Below, piece by piece: positions 12,701-25,000 of a stretch of 64,000 nt of DNA. Positions within the stretch are counted from its first letter, which is position 1. The number at the start of each line of letters is the position of its first letter. A model generated the notes under the pieces. That model ran no database searches. It had not been told where the DNA came from and worked only from the letters and a program-made list of their open reading frames with translations. The translations under genes were made by a program, and so were the position numbers. Origin of the DNA: Prunus persica (taxonomy: Eukaryota > Streptophyta > Magnoliopsida > Rosales > Rosaceae); contig NC_034015.1 in NCBI RefSeq assembly GCF_000346465.2, positions 312,506 to 376,505 of the forward strand. The letters are read 5' to 3'.

Positions 12701-13116
12701 TGACAATTAGCACGAACGCAATGTGCTTCCACCGAATGCAGGAATTCAATCCCCTTTGGATTGCTTTCATTTTGATGAACTAGACTACCATCGAAGATAT
12801 GGGCTTTCGCTGCTGCGTTACTATATTCTGCCGAGCTCAACCTTGTGACATTCCCACAAAAGCACTGCAGAAAATTTCAAACATTAAAGAGAAAAACGAG
12901 AAGACCCAGAAGACATTAAAAGATGGCGATTGGTTTGGTGCACGAGAGAATTACGAAGGAGAGAATGATTACCTTGTGAGGATTGATAAATGAGGTGGGT
13001 TTGGTTGTGAGAGTGAGTTGGTTTCTGAAATGACGCAGGAAGCGATGGGAAAACAGAGGCTCAGGGAATTGGTTTAGAGTGAGCATCAAGGATCTGAGAC
13101 ACCCAGACCCACTCAT
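9763..13116 (-). CDS. PLS-class DYW pentatricopeptide repeat protein (At4g13650-like), two exons
   Basis: Likely an organelle RNA-binding protein for C-to-U editing. Exon 2 (9763-12864) is one long open frame of 1033 codons, but it has no suitable ATG near its start: the frame begins in [20 protein letters not shown] intron (12865-12972) links it in phase to exon 1 (12973-13116), which starts [20 protein letters not shown] and ends SFINPHK. This 48-residue start is rich in Arg, Leu and Ser and fits an organelle transit peptide. An upstream in-frame ATG at 13176 is possible. The product is about 1081 residues, close to the Arabidopsis relative (1064). Tandem P, L and S repeats fill the protein ([49 protein letters not shown]). 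The C-terminal E and DYW parts are complete, with [10 protein letters not shown] (HxE zinc and catalytic motif), CNDCH, HHFKDG and terminal CRDYW. No frameshifts seen. Confidence 0.92.
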
Positions 13117-13404
13117 CTGTGAACTGTCATGGAACTGGTATATGAGAATGGGAATGGGAATGGGGATGGAACGCAAGGAAAATAGATGATAGAGTCAAGC
13201 ACAATTCTATTGCATCACCTCACCATTTTCTGGTTGTATGATTCCCAAGAACCCATTAACTGCAAATGAGAAACCAAATTATATGCTTTCTCAGACATTG
13301 CCATATCATACCATTTTGGAGAGTGGTAAATGGAATATATTGGTAAAAGCTAAGGAACAAAGCTAATTTCCAAACCAAAATCAAACTGAGAGTCAATAGA
13401 ATTC

Positions 13405-13407
<3 letters not shown>
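13117..13407. promoter_or_regulatory. Upstream region of the minus-strand PPR gene
   Basis: Probable 5' UTR and promoter. I see no clear TATA box. It is bounded by the (GA)n tract at 13408. Confidence 0.35.

Positions 13408-13452
<45 letters not shown>
13408..13452. repeat. (GA)n microsatellite
   Basis: About 22 GA units, upstream of the PPR gene on the minus strand. Confidence 0.95.
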
Positions 13453-13453
<1 letters not shown>

Positions 13454-15000
13454 CTTACCTGGAAATGGTGATAAGTAAAGAACAGAAATCACAGTCCTAG
13501 TGTTGTTTGACTTCTGATGTAACTTTGTACATAAATGAAACTATCAACACCACCAGGAAGTAGTAAGAAACTAAATACAGTAAACAAACAAAGAAACATA
13601 TGTTACAACCAACAGGGCAGCTCCTTGGAGTTTCGCTGTAATTTCTCCCATCTTCCCTTCTTGTTTGTAGGTTGTAGGGTTGTAGGTTTGTAGCCACTCC
13701 CTCTCTGATTACTTTACAACCACACACTTGCAGAGTTGCAGTTGCAGAAGATGATGGATGGAAGGAGGGAGGGATGCGGGTATCAGCGGCGATATGGCTT
13801 TGAGGTTTAAGATATTCACACCTTCATCTTTTTTCTTATCTTAAATTTTATTTTATTTTCATATTCGCACTTTCATCTTTTTGTCCATTTTGGCTTCTTT
13901 TATAAAATTTCTCTCTCCTTTAGTCTTTTCTAAAATCTCTCTTTAATTAATTAATAATGTATAATAACAAAAAAACTTTAATAATTAGCATATGAAACAT
14001 TACCTATTTTTGTTTTGTATATGGTGGATGAATTATACATTTTATTTTGTTAAAAGCCAATAGGCCTACGCACGTGCTCTTTAGGTTTCTTTAAAGTAAA
14101 TTTAGGTTTTAGCAACAAAAAACCTTTCGCTTTTGAAAAAAGCTAAAGGTTTTTCAAAAAAGACAGAAAAACCTCTCAAAAATCAAGACATGCAAATGTA
14201 AATGATTTCTTAGGAAATCCAAAAATAAATAAGGGCATTTTTGTCCATTTTAGCTTCTTTTAAAAAAAAATTCTCCTTTGACCTTTTTCAAAGTCTCCTT
14301 TTGTTTTATTTGTATTTGAATAACGTTTTTACCCTTTGTATTTTATATGGGAGCCGGATCACGAGCTTTGATTCAATCCCAAACGGAGACCACGAGGTTA
14401 CAACCACCACCAACGATTTTAATGACCATACTCATACCAACAACGACCATGGCTAAGAAAGTCACTGCAAAGCGCGAGAGGAAGGCGTTTTCCGACAAGG
14501 AAGCAATATGAGGATCAATAGTGGAGAAGGCATTTTCCGGTCCCTCGAGAAGCAATCAGAGGATCAACATTGGCGGAGTCGCAAGGCTCAAAGGCTCTTC
14601 CTGCTATTTCGGTGACTCGGCCTAATAGATCTTCGTTTTCTACGGTAATTCAAAACCTATGCTAATTATTGTGCTGTTTTTTGATATGGTGTGGCCTGGT
14701 TTTGATGTTATGCGATTGAATTACTTGGAAATGGACTTTTCTTGATATTTTTTTGTTCAATTTATTCGGTGTTGTTTTGAGATCTGAATTGTGGCTACTT
14801 TATTGTGTTTCGAGTTCGTTTATGATTGTATTAGAGTGATAGCTTCTCTTCGGCTGAAAACCTGGTGGCATTATTTTGATGATAATAGATATTGCATTGT
14901 TGCCTGCCTGATGGTCTTGTCTCTTTCTAAAATTTGCCTGAGGGCATCAGGATAGGGCCTTAATAGATTCATGCTTTCTTATTTTTTCTCCTTGACACAA
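13453..15000. other. Intergenic; 60-bp direct repeats; unassigned exon-like stretch
   Basis: Two diverged direct repeats of about 60 bp occur at about 13881-13945 and 14242-14303, both starting TTTGTCCATTTTGGCTTCTT or a close variant. They are about 360 bp apart and could be the ends of a small degraded element. From about 14380 to 14640 the plus strand has exon-like composition with a short frame MAKKVTAKRERKAFSDKEAI and a donor-like TACG|GTAATTC at about 14641. The frame is interrupted and I recognise no family, so no gene is called. Confidence 0.4.
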
Positions 15001-17344
15001 TTTAGCACTGAGAGGAAATATGTCAAAGATGCCAATTTAGTTGTGTATATGAGTTGGTAATTATAATTGACTGGGCCAGGTTGGTGCCCTTCATGACAGG
15101 ACCCGATCCAAATTCCGCTTTGGAATCCGAGTCAGACCCTGTGCATGTCCGACACCTGGCAAATGTCGGGCACAAATGACCTATTTGCCCTTCTATACAA
15201 AACACGATAAAATAACAAGGTTGACTTCTACCGAAAAATCGGCAGAGTTCCCTTGTAACTGGTTCAATACCAAAACATTTTCACCTGCCAAACAAGTATA
15301 CATATATACAACCAACTGCCAGCATATGTATATATACATTCCATCAGTTCAAATCTCAGTCTAGGGCAAAACATCAGAGCGACTACTAAGAATTTACAAA
15401 GGAGTGAATCCTTTTACAAAATAAAATCCTACATTAAAGAAAGACGCGGAAGATGGGAAGTGGCCCTGTGGTGGATTCATGTGCACGTCTACTGCCTGGG
15501 GGCGCAAAACAACAAAAAGGGTGAGTGGACCCAAAAACAAAGTTTAGAAAAATACCATATGAACATACTAACTCCACTGTAAAAATAGTTATACAAACTA
15601 GCTTATTTTCTTTATTTCTGAAATCAATGCATGTATATAATTATATACATTTGAAAACAGTTTAAAACTATCACCTAGGTGTACCCTTATTTCCGTCAAT
15701 TCCTTATATCCGTCAATTCCTTGCATCACCATGGGTGACACATACTCGCAGGTCTCAGTGACACGAAGTCAATCCGAGCCGCAACTCGCAGGATTCAGGG
15801 GACCGTAGTCCACCTTTATCCGCATTACTCGCTCCACACGAGTTCGAGTACCAAGGACTCGTGGGGCAACTGTCAAGCATGCTGACTAAACCGAAGGCAA
15901 CAAATATAATCCGAAGGCAACATTTGATAACTGGGTACAAGGTGATTTAAGAAAATATAAAGTTTCTGAAGCAAAACTGTTGAATAATTAACTTTCTGTA
16001 ATCTTTAAAATTCTGCTGCCATTTATCTGATAATTAACGAGCATATCTTTTCCTATATTCTTTAAAGGAGATTTCACTCGGCAGCATGCAACATAAAACA
16101 TTTAACAGAATAAAACAGCTTATGACTGAAACAGAACTGCTTAAATTCTTTTATTAAAACAAAGAGTCCACTCACTGATAGTCTGAGCTCGCTGGACCTC
16201 TTGACGGTCCCTCCTGCGGGTCAACTGGTGCCCGGGTACCTGATTCAATGACCATAATATTCTATTAATACAATATAGTATTATATTAAAAACCCTACAC
16301 CCGGCTCCTAAAAGTACGTGCATCAATTTTAAGTGATCCCTATGCCCATAACAGCTTTCCTTCCACGTGGGGTAGTTTAGCGGTATCTTGGGACTCAAAA
16401 AGCGCTAAAGTCCAAAAAGTCATTCCGGGACCCCACGGGTCCATGACCTCACATGATCCGGATGCCGCTAGAAGGTCCAATATATTTAGGACACATGTCC
16501 CGAGGGTATTGGTGTCAATCGGACGGTCGGATCGATCACAATCCTGGAATCGCATAATTTCTAAACCCTAGCCCTAGGGTTCGCGATTTCGGAGTATCCG
16601 GGACTCCGATTCATAATCCGTCGAATCCTACACGTTTCTAAAATTATCTAGAACAACATATCTGAAATTGATTACGATCCAACGGCTCAACAGTATTGAA
16701 CCCGGTAATCGCACAATATGGAAAATCCGTTCGAGGCTCAAACGGTATCCAAATTGATATCCGCAAATTCCTATGCGCTCGTGACGACCTAAGGATCGCA
16801 TCAGAACACAGTGTCACGGCACCACCCTCTCCCACGCGCCGGCAGCGATGGGTGTCCAAAGCGATAACGCATCGCCGAAAAATCGCAACACCAAGGCTCC
16901 AAACTCCTATTCTAGGTATAACACCATATTTGGAACCACTTTCGTTCTTGGACCAACCCCAAAAACTGACCGGAAGTGGCCGAACACGGAGGCCGAAAAC
17001 CGGCTGGAACTTCAAGTTCAAAAATCCAATAGCTACACTGAGAACTGATTAATTCCTACCCAACAGGCAGCTAGAACAGCTCGAGAGGTTCAAAATCCAT
17101 ACCTGGCTCGACTGAAACGGTGGCCGGAGGAGGGAGATCGGAAGCTGTGAAGATCGGGCGACGTCGGCCGCTTCTTCTCCAAATTCCGGCGAAACCGCGG
17201 CGGTTGGAGGCGAGAGCTGGCTGGGGTTGGAAGAGGACGTCGTCCCGGTCAGTTTGGTACCGACCCTGTCCACAGCTGTGGCCGGTGGCCGGAGTTGCGA
17301 AGGAGAGAAGGAGGACGACCCGGGAGAGGGTCGCGGGAGGGAGG

Positions 17345-17399
<55 letters not shown>

Positions 17400-17664
17400 T
17401 TTATAAAAATTCTGATTTTCCTAATTACCGTTTTGCCCTTCGTGATATTTTAATCGTATTTTCTTCGTTAAAACTCCGATTCGAGCTCACTTCATGTCGA
17501 TGAACTCATTTCGTCATGCTCTACGCAACGATGTATGTGGAATTGTCAAAAAAATTTTGGTCAAAAAGTCAACTTTGAGTTCATAATTTATTCCAATGGC
17601 AAAATTGTCCTTCCGCATAATAAATTACTAATTAAATATGAATTTTAGGTTTGGGTCATTACAA
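15001..17664 (-). mobile_element. Possible LTR-derived, non-coding retroelement fragment
   Basis: The minus-strand edge at 17664 reads TGTAATGACCCAAACC, a start typical of plant LTRs (TGTAAYGACCC type). The next about 2.3 kb has a base composition unlike its neighbours: richer in GC, with CG-rich stretches such as GCGCCGGCAGCGATGG near 16840. It contains no recognisable coding domain. I could not find a matching second LTR or target duplication, so it may be a solo or truncated LTR or a non-autonomous large derivative. The left boundary is uncertain. Confidence 0.35.
17350..17397. repeat. (GA)n microsatellite
   Basis: About 24 GA units inside the GC-richer retroelement-like segment. Confidence 0.95.
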
Positions 17665-17918
17665 CTTCACGGCCCAGCTTTCTCATTAAATTAATGTTTT
17701 TTACATAGTAATTATATATACACTTATCAGATATTATTTTAGAATTCTCGTAACATTAAAATTTAAATAAAAAAAAATTTTAAAAAAAGGTGCTAGGTTT
17801 GTTATGAGTGTAGAGTAATTGTTTGGTGATTGGGTGTGCTATTTTTTTAGTGTGAGAAATGGTATTGTTATCAATTTTATATTTATATACATTGTGTGAT
17901 ATGTTATGTTGTAATTCT
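17665..17918. other. AT-rich spacer, nothing recognised
   Basis: AT-rich sequence between the TGTAATGACCC-type edge and the first GCATTGCA array. I see no feature in it. Confidence 0.4.
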
Positions 17919-18007
17919 AAAAACTGCATTGCAAAAAATGAAAATTGCATTGCAAAAAACGAAAACTTTAATGCATAAAACAGAAACTGTAATGCAGAAA
18001 ACAAAAA
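17919..18007. repeat. GCATTGCA tandem array, block 1
   Basis: Four diverged units of about 21-22 bp with consensus GAAAACTGCATTGCAAAAAAC. Some units carry TAATGCA in place of GCATTGCA. Confidence 0.85.
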
Positions 18008-18103
18008 ATGAGGGATTTATTAGATTTTATATTTTAGATTGATCATTGTATAATTCTAGAGCTGATCATGAGGGATTTATTAGATTTTAGATTGATCATT
18101 GAC
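18008..18103. repeat. 60-bp direct duplication between the two arrays
   Basis: ATGAGGGATTTATTAGATTT starts at 18008 and again at 18068, each followed by TAGATTGATCATTG. Related pieces recur near 18400 and 18600, so the whole block probably belongs to one degraded repeat. Confidence 0.75.
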
Positions 18104-18165
18104 ACAAAATCAAGTTCTCGGAGACGAATGGCGATCTTCAATGACACAAAATCTTCTTTTTTTTT

Positions 18166-18285
18166 CGAAAACTGCATTGCAAACAATAGAAATTGCATTG
18201 CAGAAAACGGAAACTGCATTGCAAAGAACATGAACTGCATTGCAGAAAACGGAAACTGCAATGCAAAAAACAAAACATGCAACCT
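18166..18285. repeat. GCATTGCA tandem array, block 2
   Basis: About six units of the same 21-22 bp repeat, for example GGAAACTGCATTGCAAAGAA. The units are more regular than in block 1. Confidence 0.85.
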
Positions 18286-18732
18286 ATTTTACGTTCTAGG
18301 TGGTCTTCAGTCCGATTCCCCCTCTCCCAACATGGTCTACAATTTTTGTTTAGTGCTGTTTTGTTTTGTTTTGTTTATTTTGTTACTATTATAGTTAGGT
18401 TTTTATTAGATTGTAGATTGATCATTGTTATTAAAATACACAATGCATTGTAGTTTTTATTTCTATAGAAGTGGTTTTTGTTTTTGTTACAGCCTATGTT
18501 TTTTTGTTACAGTTTTTGTTTTTGTTTGCAATTTCTGTTGTTATTTACAATTTTTGTTTTTGTTTACATTATTGATATCTACACTATTTTGTTTTGTATA
18601 ACTCTAGAGCTAAGCATGAGGGATTTGGTACAAAGTTTGCATGTATCGATGTTGAAATAATTTCTTTTATATAAAAAAAAACTATTTATTGTTAATAAAA
18701 ATATTGCGTAACTGACAAAATATCACAAAAAC

Positions 18733-18830
18733 AAGGTTGGTTTAGTGGTTTGTGAATGAGGCTACCCTCCTTTGAGGGTCAAGGTTTACGTCTCTTCAAG
18801 CACATTGAATTTCTTTTTTTTTTTTAGGTT
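18733..18830 (+). mobile_element. Possible tRNA-derived SINE
   Basis: A box-A-like TGGTTTAGTGG at about 18739 is followed about 40 bp later by a degenerate box-B-like AGGTTTACGTCTC at about 18782, then a T-rich run (about 18810-18826). This is the head and tail layout of a plant SINE. The box B match is poor and I could not find target duplications. Confidence 0.35.
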
Positions 18831-19211
18831 AAGGGCAACATTATTGGTGACCGGCAAGGGACGGCGATGACTGGCTGGTAGCCAGCGAGGGACGCGATGG
18901 CTAGCCGGGAGGGGAATTGTCGATGGTGGACATGTGGCATAGTGTTCTTGTCTTAGAATGAGTGGCATTATGTGTAATTTTGATTTTTTTAAATTACATT
19001 ATTGTGAAATTAGGTATTATTTTTTGTTTAAAATGAAATAGTTAAATTTGGTATAATGGCATCTTTTTGTAATTTTGAGGTTTTTCAATGCATGATTGTA
19101 AAATTACATCCTATTTTTTTAGTCATTGGTCTTTTGGTAATTAGGTGAAATTGGATTTCTATTTTTCAAATTAGTAAAGTATATAGTGAGTTAAAACTAA
19201 AGAACCCTAAT

Positions 19212-19310
19212 TTTAATTTCAATTCTTAATGTTTGGATTAACCAAGGGCATTTTCTGGTATTTTGAATGCTTTACCATTCTCTGCCTTTTGCCTTATATA
19301 TAGATAATAA
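19212..19310 (+). repeat. Dispersed repeat, copy 1 (inverse of 52315-52412)
   Basis: This stretch, with GTTTGGATTAACCAAGGGCA and TTACCATTCTCTGCCTTTTG, matches the reverse complement of 52315-52412 over nearly 100 bp with few differences. Both end in a TATATATA tract. The family is not identified; it looks like an end piece of a larger element. Confidence 0.8.
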
Positions 19311-19439
19311 GTGGGACAAGGGAGAAAGAATTAGAGGAGGTTTTATTTTACTTTGATTTTTGAACTGTTTAATAATCACTATTTTACCTTCATTATATTA
19401 TTTAATGTAAATGCACATAAAAATTGGTAAAAAATATTC

Positions 19440-19545
19440 TATTAAATAATTGTAAAATACATGCAATTCAACAGCCGAAATTAAAAGTATGTAAAGAATC
19501 CTTAACATAAAATACTTATTGGAGAATCTCCCTGTTATTATTTGT
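19440..19545. mobile_element. Arm of the 5.4-kb MITE family
   Basis: The reverse complement reads GGAGATTCTCCAATAAGTAT and continues TTTATGTTAAGGATTCTTTACATAC, closely matching both arms of the MITE at 5356-5548. The opposite arm is degraded or missing. Confidence 0.6.
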
Positions 19546-19576
19546 TGTTGTAGTTGTTATCATTGTTATTATTTTT

Positions 19577-20122
19577 AGGGTTAAATATGTTTTTGGTCAT
19601 TGAATTTTACACAAAAATTGGTCACTGTGTTTCCCAATGTTTACAATTTATAAATTGTTCAGTCTTCCTCTTCTAACTCAACGAATTATGGTATATTGTC
19701 TATTAGGGTTTAACAAATTGGGTTGAAATCGAAATAGTGAGGTATAAGGAAAATCAAAATGCCAAACTAAAGTAAAATGAAATCAATAACTTACCAATAT
19801 ATTTTGGTGCTCTACCTTGATTACGTCTCCTTACCATCCGAAGTCACAATACAATTCTCACTCAATTGATTCAGACTACAAAATAGCATCCAATATGTGA
19901 TCTTATACCTCACAATTTTAATTTCAACTCAAAATTCCCCCTAATTTGTTAAACCCTTAGAGCATAATTCATTGAGTTAAAGGAAAAAGATTGAACGTGC
20001 TACTTAACAAATAAAAAATACACTTAATGGAATATAATGAAATGTTTATAAATTGTAAATTTAGGAACCACAATAACCAATTTGACTAAATTTTTTTTTG
20101 AGCGACCAAATTGAATAACCCT
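19577..20122. mobile_element. Foldback (MITE-like) element, about 546 bp
   Basis: The left end starts AGGGTTAAATATGTTTTTGG and the right end, reverse complemented, starts AGGGTTATTCAATTTGGTCG. Similarity between the two arms extends more than 150 bp inward through TTTACAATTTATAA, TAACTCAAYGAATTATG and GGGTTTAACAAATT. No coding capacity. It ends just before the region that matches the TBP pseudogene flank (20130 onward). Confidence 0.7.
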
Positions 20123-20617
20123 CATTTTTATTATTAGTTAACAAAAAGGCAACTGCAGGGTCCTTAATACTGCTTTCTCACTCTCTACTAAAGCTAATGC
20201 AAAAGCTTGTATAAATTCCATTTTCGTTCTCTTTTTTTGGCGACTCAGTCCAGCAAAATGAGTTCAAATTGGCTGCATCGTGAAAGAAAAGGAGAGAACA
20301 AATTTAATAGGATATCATTTATGCAAGATAGAAGTGAAGTTTCTATTCTACTATCAAAATTGCATGTTCTTATTTATTAACTCCCAACTCCTCCAGGATC
20401 ACAATCTCATCAATCCTGGCTTATCTGCCACTGACAACAAAGCTTTCACACTCTGAATCTTAACCCTCTCTTTCTACACCCAACCAGAAAACAAAAAAAA
20501 ATGTTGCTGCATGCATTGCCAACGACAGCACCAGAGCTACGTTGATAGACGTGTGTCTGCCAGCGACAGCTAACACGTGTAGTAAGTATGATCTACGAAG
20601 AAGATAAGAGGAATCAA

Positions 20618-21952
20618 TTAGCAATAAAGTGCTAGAGAAACATCCAAAATTAAGATTTCATCAAGCAACAGATTTTTTCTTTTTGCTCTTGGGAGAGTGA
20701 AGGGGGCGCACCATTGCTGGACCTTCCTGAACTCTGTAAGGACGGGGTATATGTTCTCAAAGGCCTTATACGTGTCTTCTCTTACCTAAGACATCAAATT
20801 AAACAAAACATTATCAAATTTCCATTTGCAAACGCAATAGAAAATAAACTAGACAAAGTGGACAAGAAAAAAAAAAAATCACCTTTGCACCCGTAATAAC
20901 AATTTTCCCCGACACAAATATAAGAAGAACAATCTTCGGCTGCTTCATGCGATATATCAGCCCTGGAAAAAGTTCCGGCTCATACTGCACCAACATAACA
21001 AAAAATAAAGGATCACAACAGAAATTCTAAACCTGTTAGGTCTATCCATTTAGTCAAATTTTAAAATGCAAGGATCTGTTTGATCCCAATGATTCATGTA
21101 TTGGCCACATGCATTTTCCTATCATAATGTTGTTTCAAAGTAAGGGTTGTGTCTAGGATTCATATATAGTAGTCCTTGTGTTGGTTGAATGTATGTATGG
21201 ATTCATTGTATATCTGGGAGGGAGTCATGAAAAAATTTAGTAGTCAGGCTAGTAGAGCTTCATAAGTAGGCTTGTCAACCTTTATTTTGGGACATGAAAT
21301 AACTTGCAGAATTTTCCAGCAAGCATTTGTTTATCCCTAGGATGTGTGATGCCTAAGTCTCCTACTGGGGTGATGATGGTAAAATTATCCATTCAGTCAA
21401 TTTCTCCTCTCGTCCATGAACTTCCCTGTTGCACTTTAACCTACCAACAATTTACAGCTATCGTAAATCACACAAATATCAACTGGAGAGGGGACACACA
21501 CAAATCTCATCGATTATAAGCACCTAAAATGCAAAATGTCCACATGCAAAGATAATAATCTCATAAACTTGATCATAAAATATAAACACCTGAAATGCCA
21601 ACCATAGACTAAAATGATCATCCCAAGAGTAGAAACGACATGGACGTCAGATCATGAAAAAAATTTAACATCAACAGACAAGAATTATGAAAGAGAAATA
21701 AAAAACAATACACGCAAAAAGAAAAGCTTAAAAATCACATCAAGTACTGACATGAAATACATAAGCCTGGGACAGAAAGTCTTCACTTACACTTGAAAAG
21801 GCACCATGAGAGTATGCAAGACCCTCAAGTCTTATAGGGAATTTAACATCACAGGAGCCAACAATATTTTGAATCTTGAAATCCTGATACTCATAAAAGC
21901 ATGCATTAACAAATAATAATAAAATATAAAGGAATTGCTCTCAATGGTATTA

Positions 21953-22007
<55 letters not shown>

Positions 22008-25000
22008 CCTTAAACGAAGCACTAAATCCAAGCTTTTGGATGATTCGGGCATACTGGGAACCAAAAATATCAAAACAGATGAAAGAAATTCGTCAGTATG
22101 CCCTTGCAACCTTTTAAAGATTCACTAATCTAACTAAATAATTATGTAAAGTATAATCATCAATGACCACTCCCACTCCTGATTGTGACCAGTAACAAAG
22201 GAAAAATTATTTCAGTCACAAACTCACAGCACTTGAGGTTGATACTAAATTTTTTTAAGTAAACAAGGATAAAATAAAAGTCGAATGTCACTCTACTCCT
22301 GCCTTAAAATGCCTAAAAACGCGTCAAAATATATGAAAAATCCCATATATATAGAACTAAGTTTTTTACTGTGAGAGTGTGCACCATCTACCTTCCTTGC
22401 TGCCAGTTTTGATTGCTGTTCACTTTTCGCACCTGTGCATACCTGAACTACCAGAGAGATTAAATATCTTAAACAGAGGCAAAAAAGGTATAATGGTCAA
22501 ATTTTAAATTATAAACAAAGCAGGAGGGGAAAGGGAGGGGGGGCTTATCACGTTCTAGGGCTCATGAGAAATGCAGTAGTCAACTAGAATTGCACGAGTA
22601 AATTTTTGAAAGCCAGTTTTGGCAGCAGAAGTGGAGGGTGCAAAAACAGGATCTCATGAAATTATTGACCAACCACCCATGACTTATGGTAGTTCCAATA
22701 AAAGAGACTGAAAACATAATTTTAAACTGTAACAACTAATTCAATGCCAATTCTACTATGTACACATGCCATTTGAAATGAACCTCATAAAAGGATAACT
22801 CCATCTCCAAATATATCTTATCATCTTGAGCATCAAAAGTTGTCAATTTAAGCTTCAAGATATTGTGAATTTTAGACAAAACATGCTGTCCAGATGACCA
22901 TAACCAATATCAAACATACACTTCAATTTAGACTTAATAACCAAAATTAGCTGATGACAAAAACAGTAAATTATGGCGAAGAAAAAGGCAAAATACATTA
23001 CTGATACTTAACATGACAATTACCAAGGTCATGTATGTGGGGTTCCAAACACATGTCAACAAATACATAATCATGTCTGAATTGTACCCCAATAGCCATG
23101 TCCACAGATAATAGCACAATCAATTGGATTATGATATCAAACACATCAAGTACGATAAACTGTTCTTTCAGATCTCACATGGTAGCATAGATTTAAAAAA
23201 CAAAGGCATTTATCACCAATGGTGGGACTGAACAGGAGCCTGAGAGATTCAAAAGTATACCAGTTCCAAAAATGTTATAGAAACAAATTAGGAACAGCTG
23301 AAAATAAATCATGCGGTTGTCAGCAATTGGAATAGCAGAAATTTGTGGAGAGCTCACCATCTTTCCAGAGGCAAATATCAACGCTGTAGTTTTTGGTTCT
23401 CTTATTCTCATAATAACAGCAGCAAAACGCTGCAAGAACGTTCAATTAAAAATAAGTTATTATTCAATTCTCCTAAATGTCTAAAGCACCAGAAAATAAG
23501 TCATGGTCTGTTATTGACACAATTTAAGTTATACTGGGATGGATCCGTGTGTTTGTTCCAGGGGGGATGAGAGAGAGAGAGAGCGAGTTCAACAGAAATT
23601 CAACCAATTTTATAAGATGCTAAGGAATCACTGAATGCTCGACATTAAAGAAATAGTGATAGGATTATTAGCACATCTGTTTAGTTTGCCATTAATTATG
23701 TTCTTTTTTCTCTTCATATAAACTGGTCCCTTTTATTACAACAAATACTTATTGGATGGGAGGACTTGGGAGGCATACGTATGAAAAGCAGTGTGAAAGG
23801 AGTACAAGTGTCAACTTTCACTGGTTTCCAATACTTTCTACCCACGTGAAAAGCAACGACATCAAAATTTCAGTGAATGTAAGAGGCTAAAAAAAGAGTG
23901 AACTACCAACACTCAACTGTCAATACACTACAGAAATGAATTATACACAAACTCTTGCATACCTTGGGGTTGTATTCGGCGTTCCGAGCTTGCAACGCAA
24001 TTTGCTTGAGATCCAGCCGGCAACCCAAGTAAACCGTAGATACGATATTCCTACAAACACAACCAGAACAGAAGGAATTAATAAGCTTCATTATTTAGCA
24101 CAAAATACTCCAGATTATAAGAATAATGTGTTAATAAAAAGTAAAAGAAAATAATTGAATATTAATAATTCCACTACAAACAAACAATAAGAGATGAACA
24201 CTTGTTGACAATTCCGCACATTCTATAGCAAAGACAGTTTAATAACATTTCTTCATATCTTTGCGCTAATAGCACAAAGTTTTGCATGACCCAAACATAC
24301 ATATCGAATAAATGGATAGCATGGACCAACAAAGGGCACAAAACCCATATAAGCTTGTTTTTTAGTAGCGAGTTCTACCACAGATGCAGTACATTTGGCA
24401 TCAAAACAAGTTCCATCACACAATAGAGTTATAGCTCACAGAAGGGAGGCCTATAGGTTAGATTAAAATGTCTTGATATTATGCATGCGAAAAGTACCGA
24501 GGCACTGAAAACTGGTAGGTGACTAGGAAGGACAAAAAATTTTATCCACCAAGCCAGTCTGGAGAGACTCCAGGTACGGAAACCTGGTGGATTTCATCAC
24601 CAAGCTTGGCCGGAAAACTAAAAACAAAAATACTATTTCCATGTAAATCAGTTTTGAGAACAAGTTCGAGCCATAGCTTCGTTTACAATAACAGAGAGCA
24701 CTATCTAATGAAATCTTACATTGGCAGATAGAATTCAATTCCCACGAGATTTAGATAAAACAAAAAACCAAAGTTCATATAAATTGGGGTAAAATTCGAC
24801 TTCAACCACAAAAGTTGGAAAATTTTCAATCCTTTTAAAACACAAAAAACATCTTAGAGATGCAAACGAATCAGTATAAACTAAAAAATTTCATCTTCCT
24901 TCAGCTTTGGGAGACCACTGTAACCCCATCAACCTACAAACCGATAATCCTAGCATAAACCCATGAATCAGACCTAAACACGCCCACTACGCAGCACTCA

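Noticed and set aside
14380..14641. First exon of an unknown plus-strand gene
   Set aside because: The frame is interrupted, no downstream exon could be identified and no family was recognised.
17120..17503. 127-codon frame with Arg-Glu repeats
   Set aside because: The repeat is translation of a (GA)n microsatellite; similar false frames occur at 8.7, 21.9, 25.6 and 52.8 kb.
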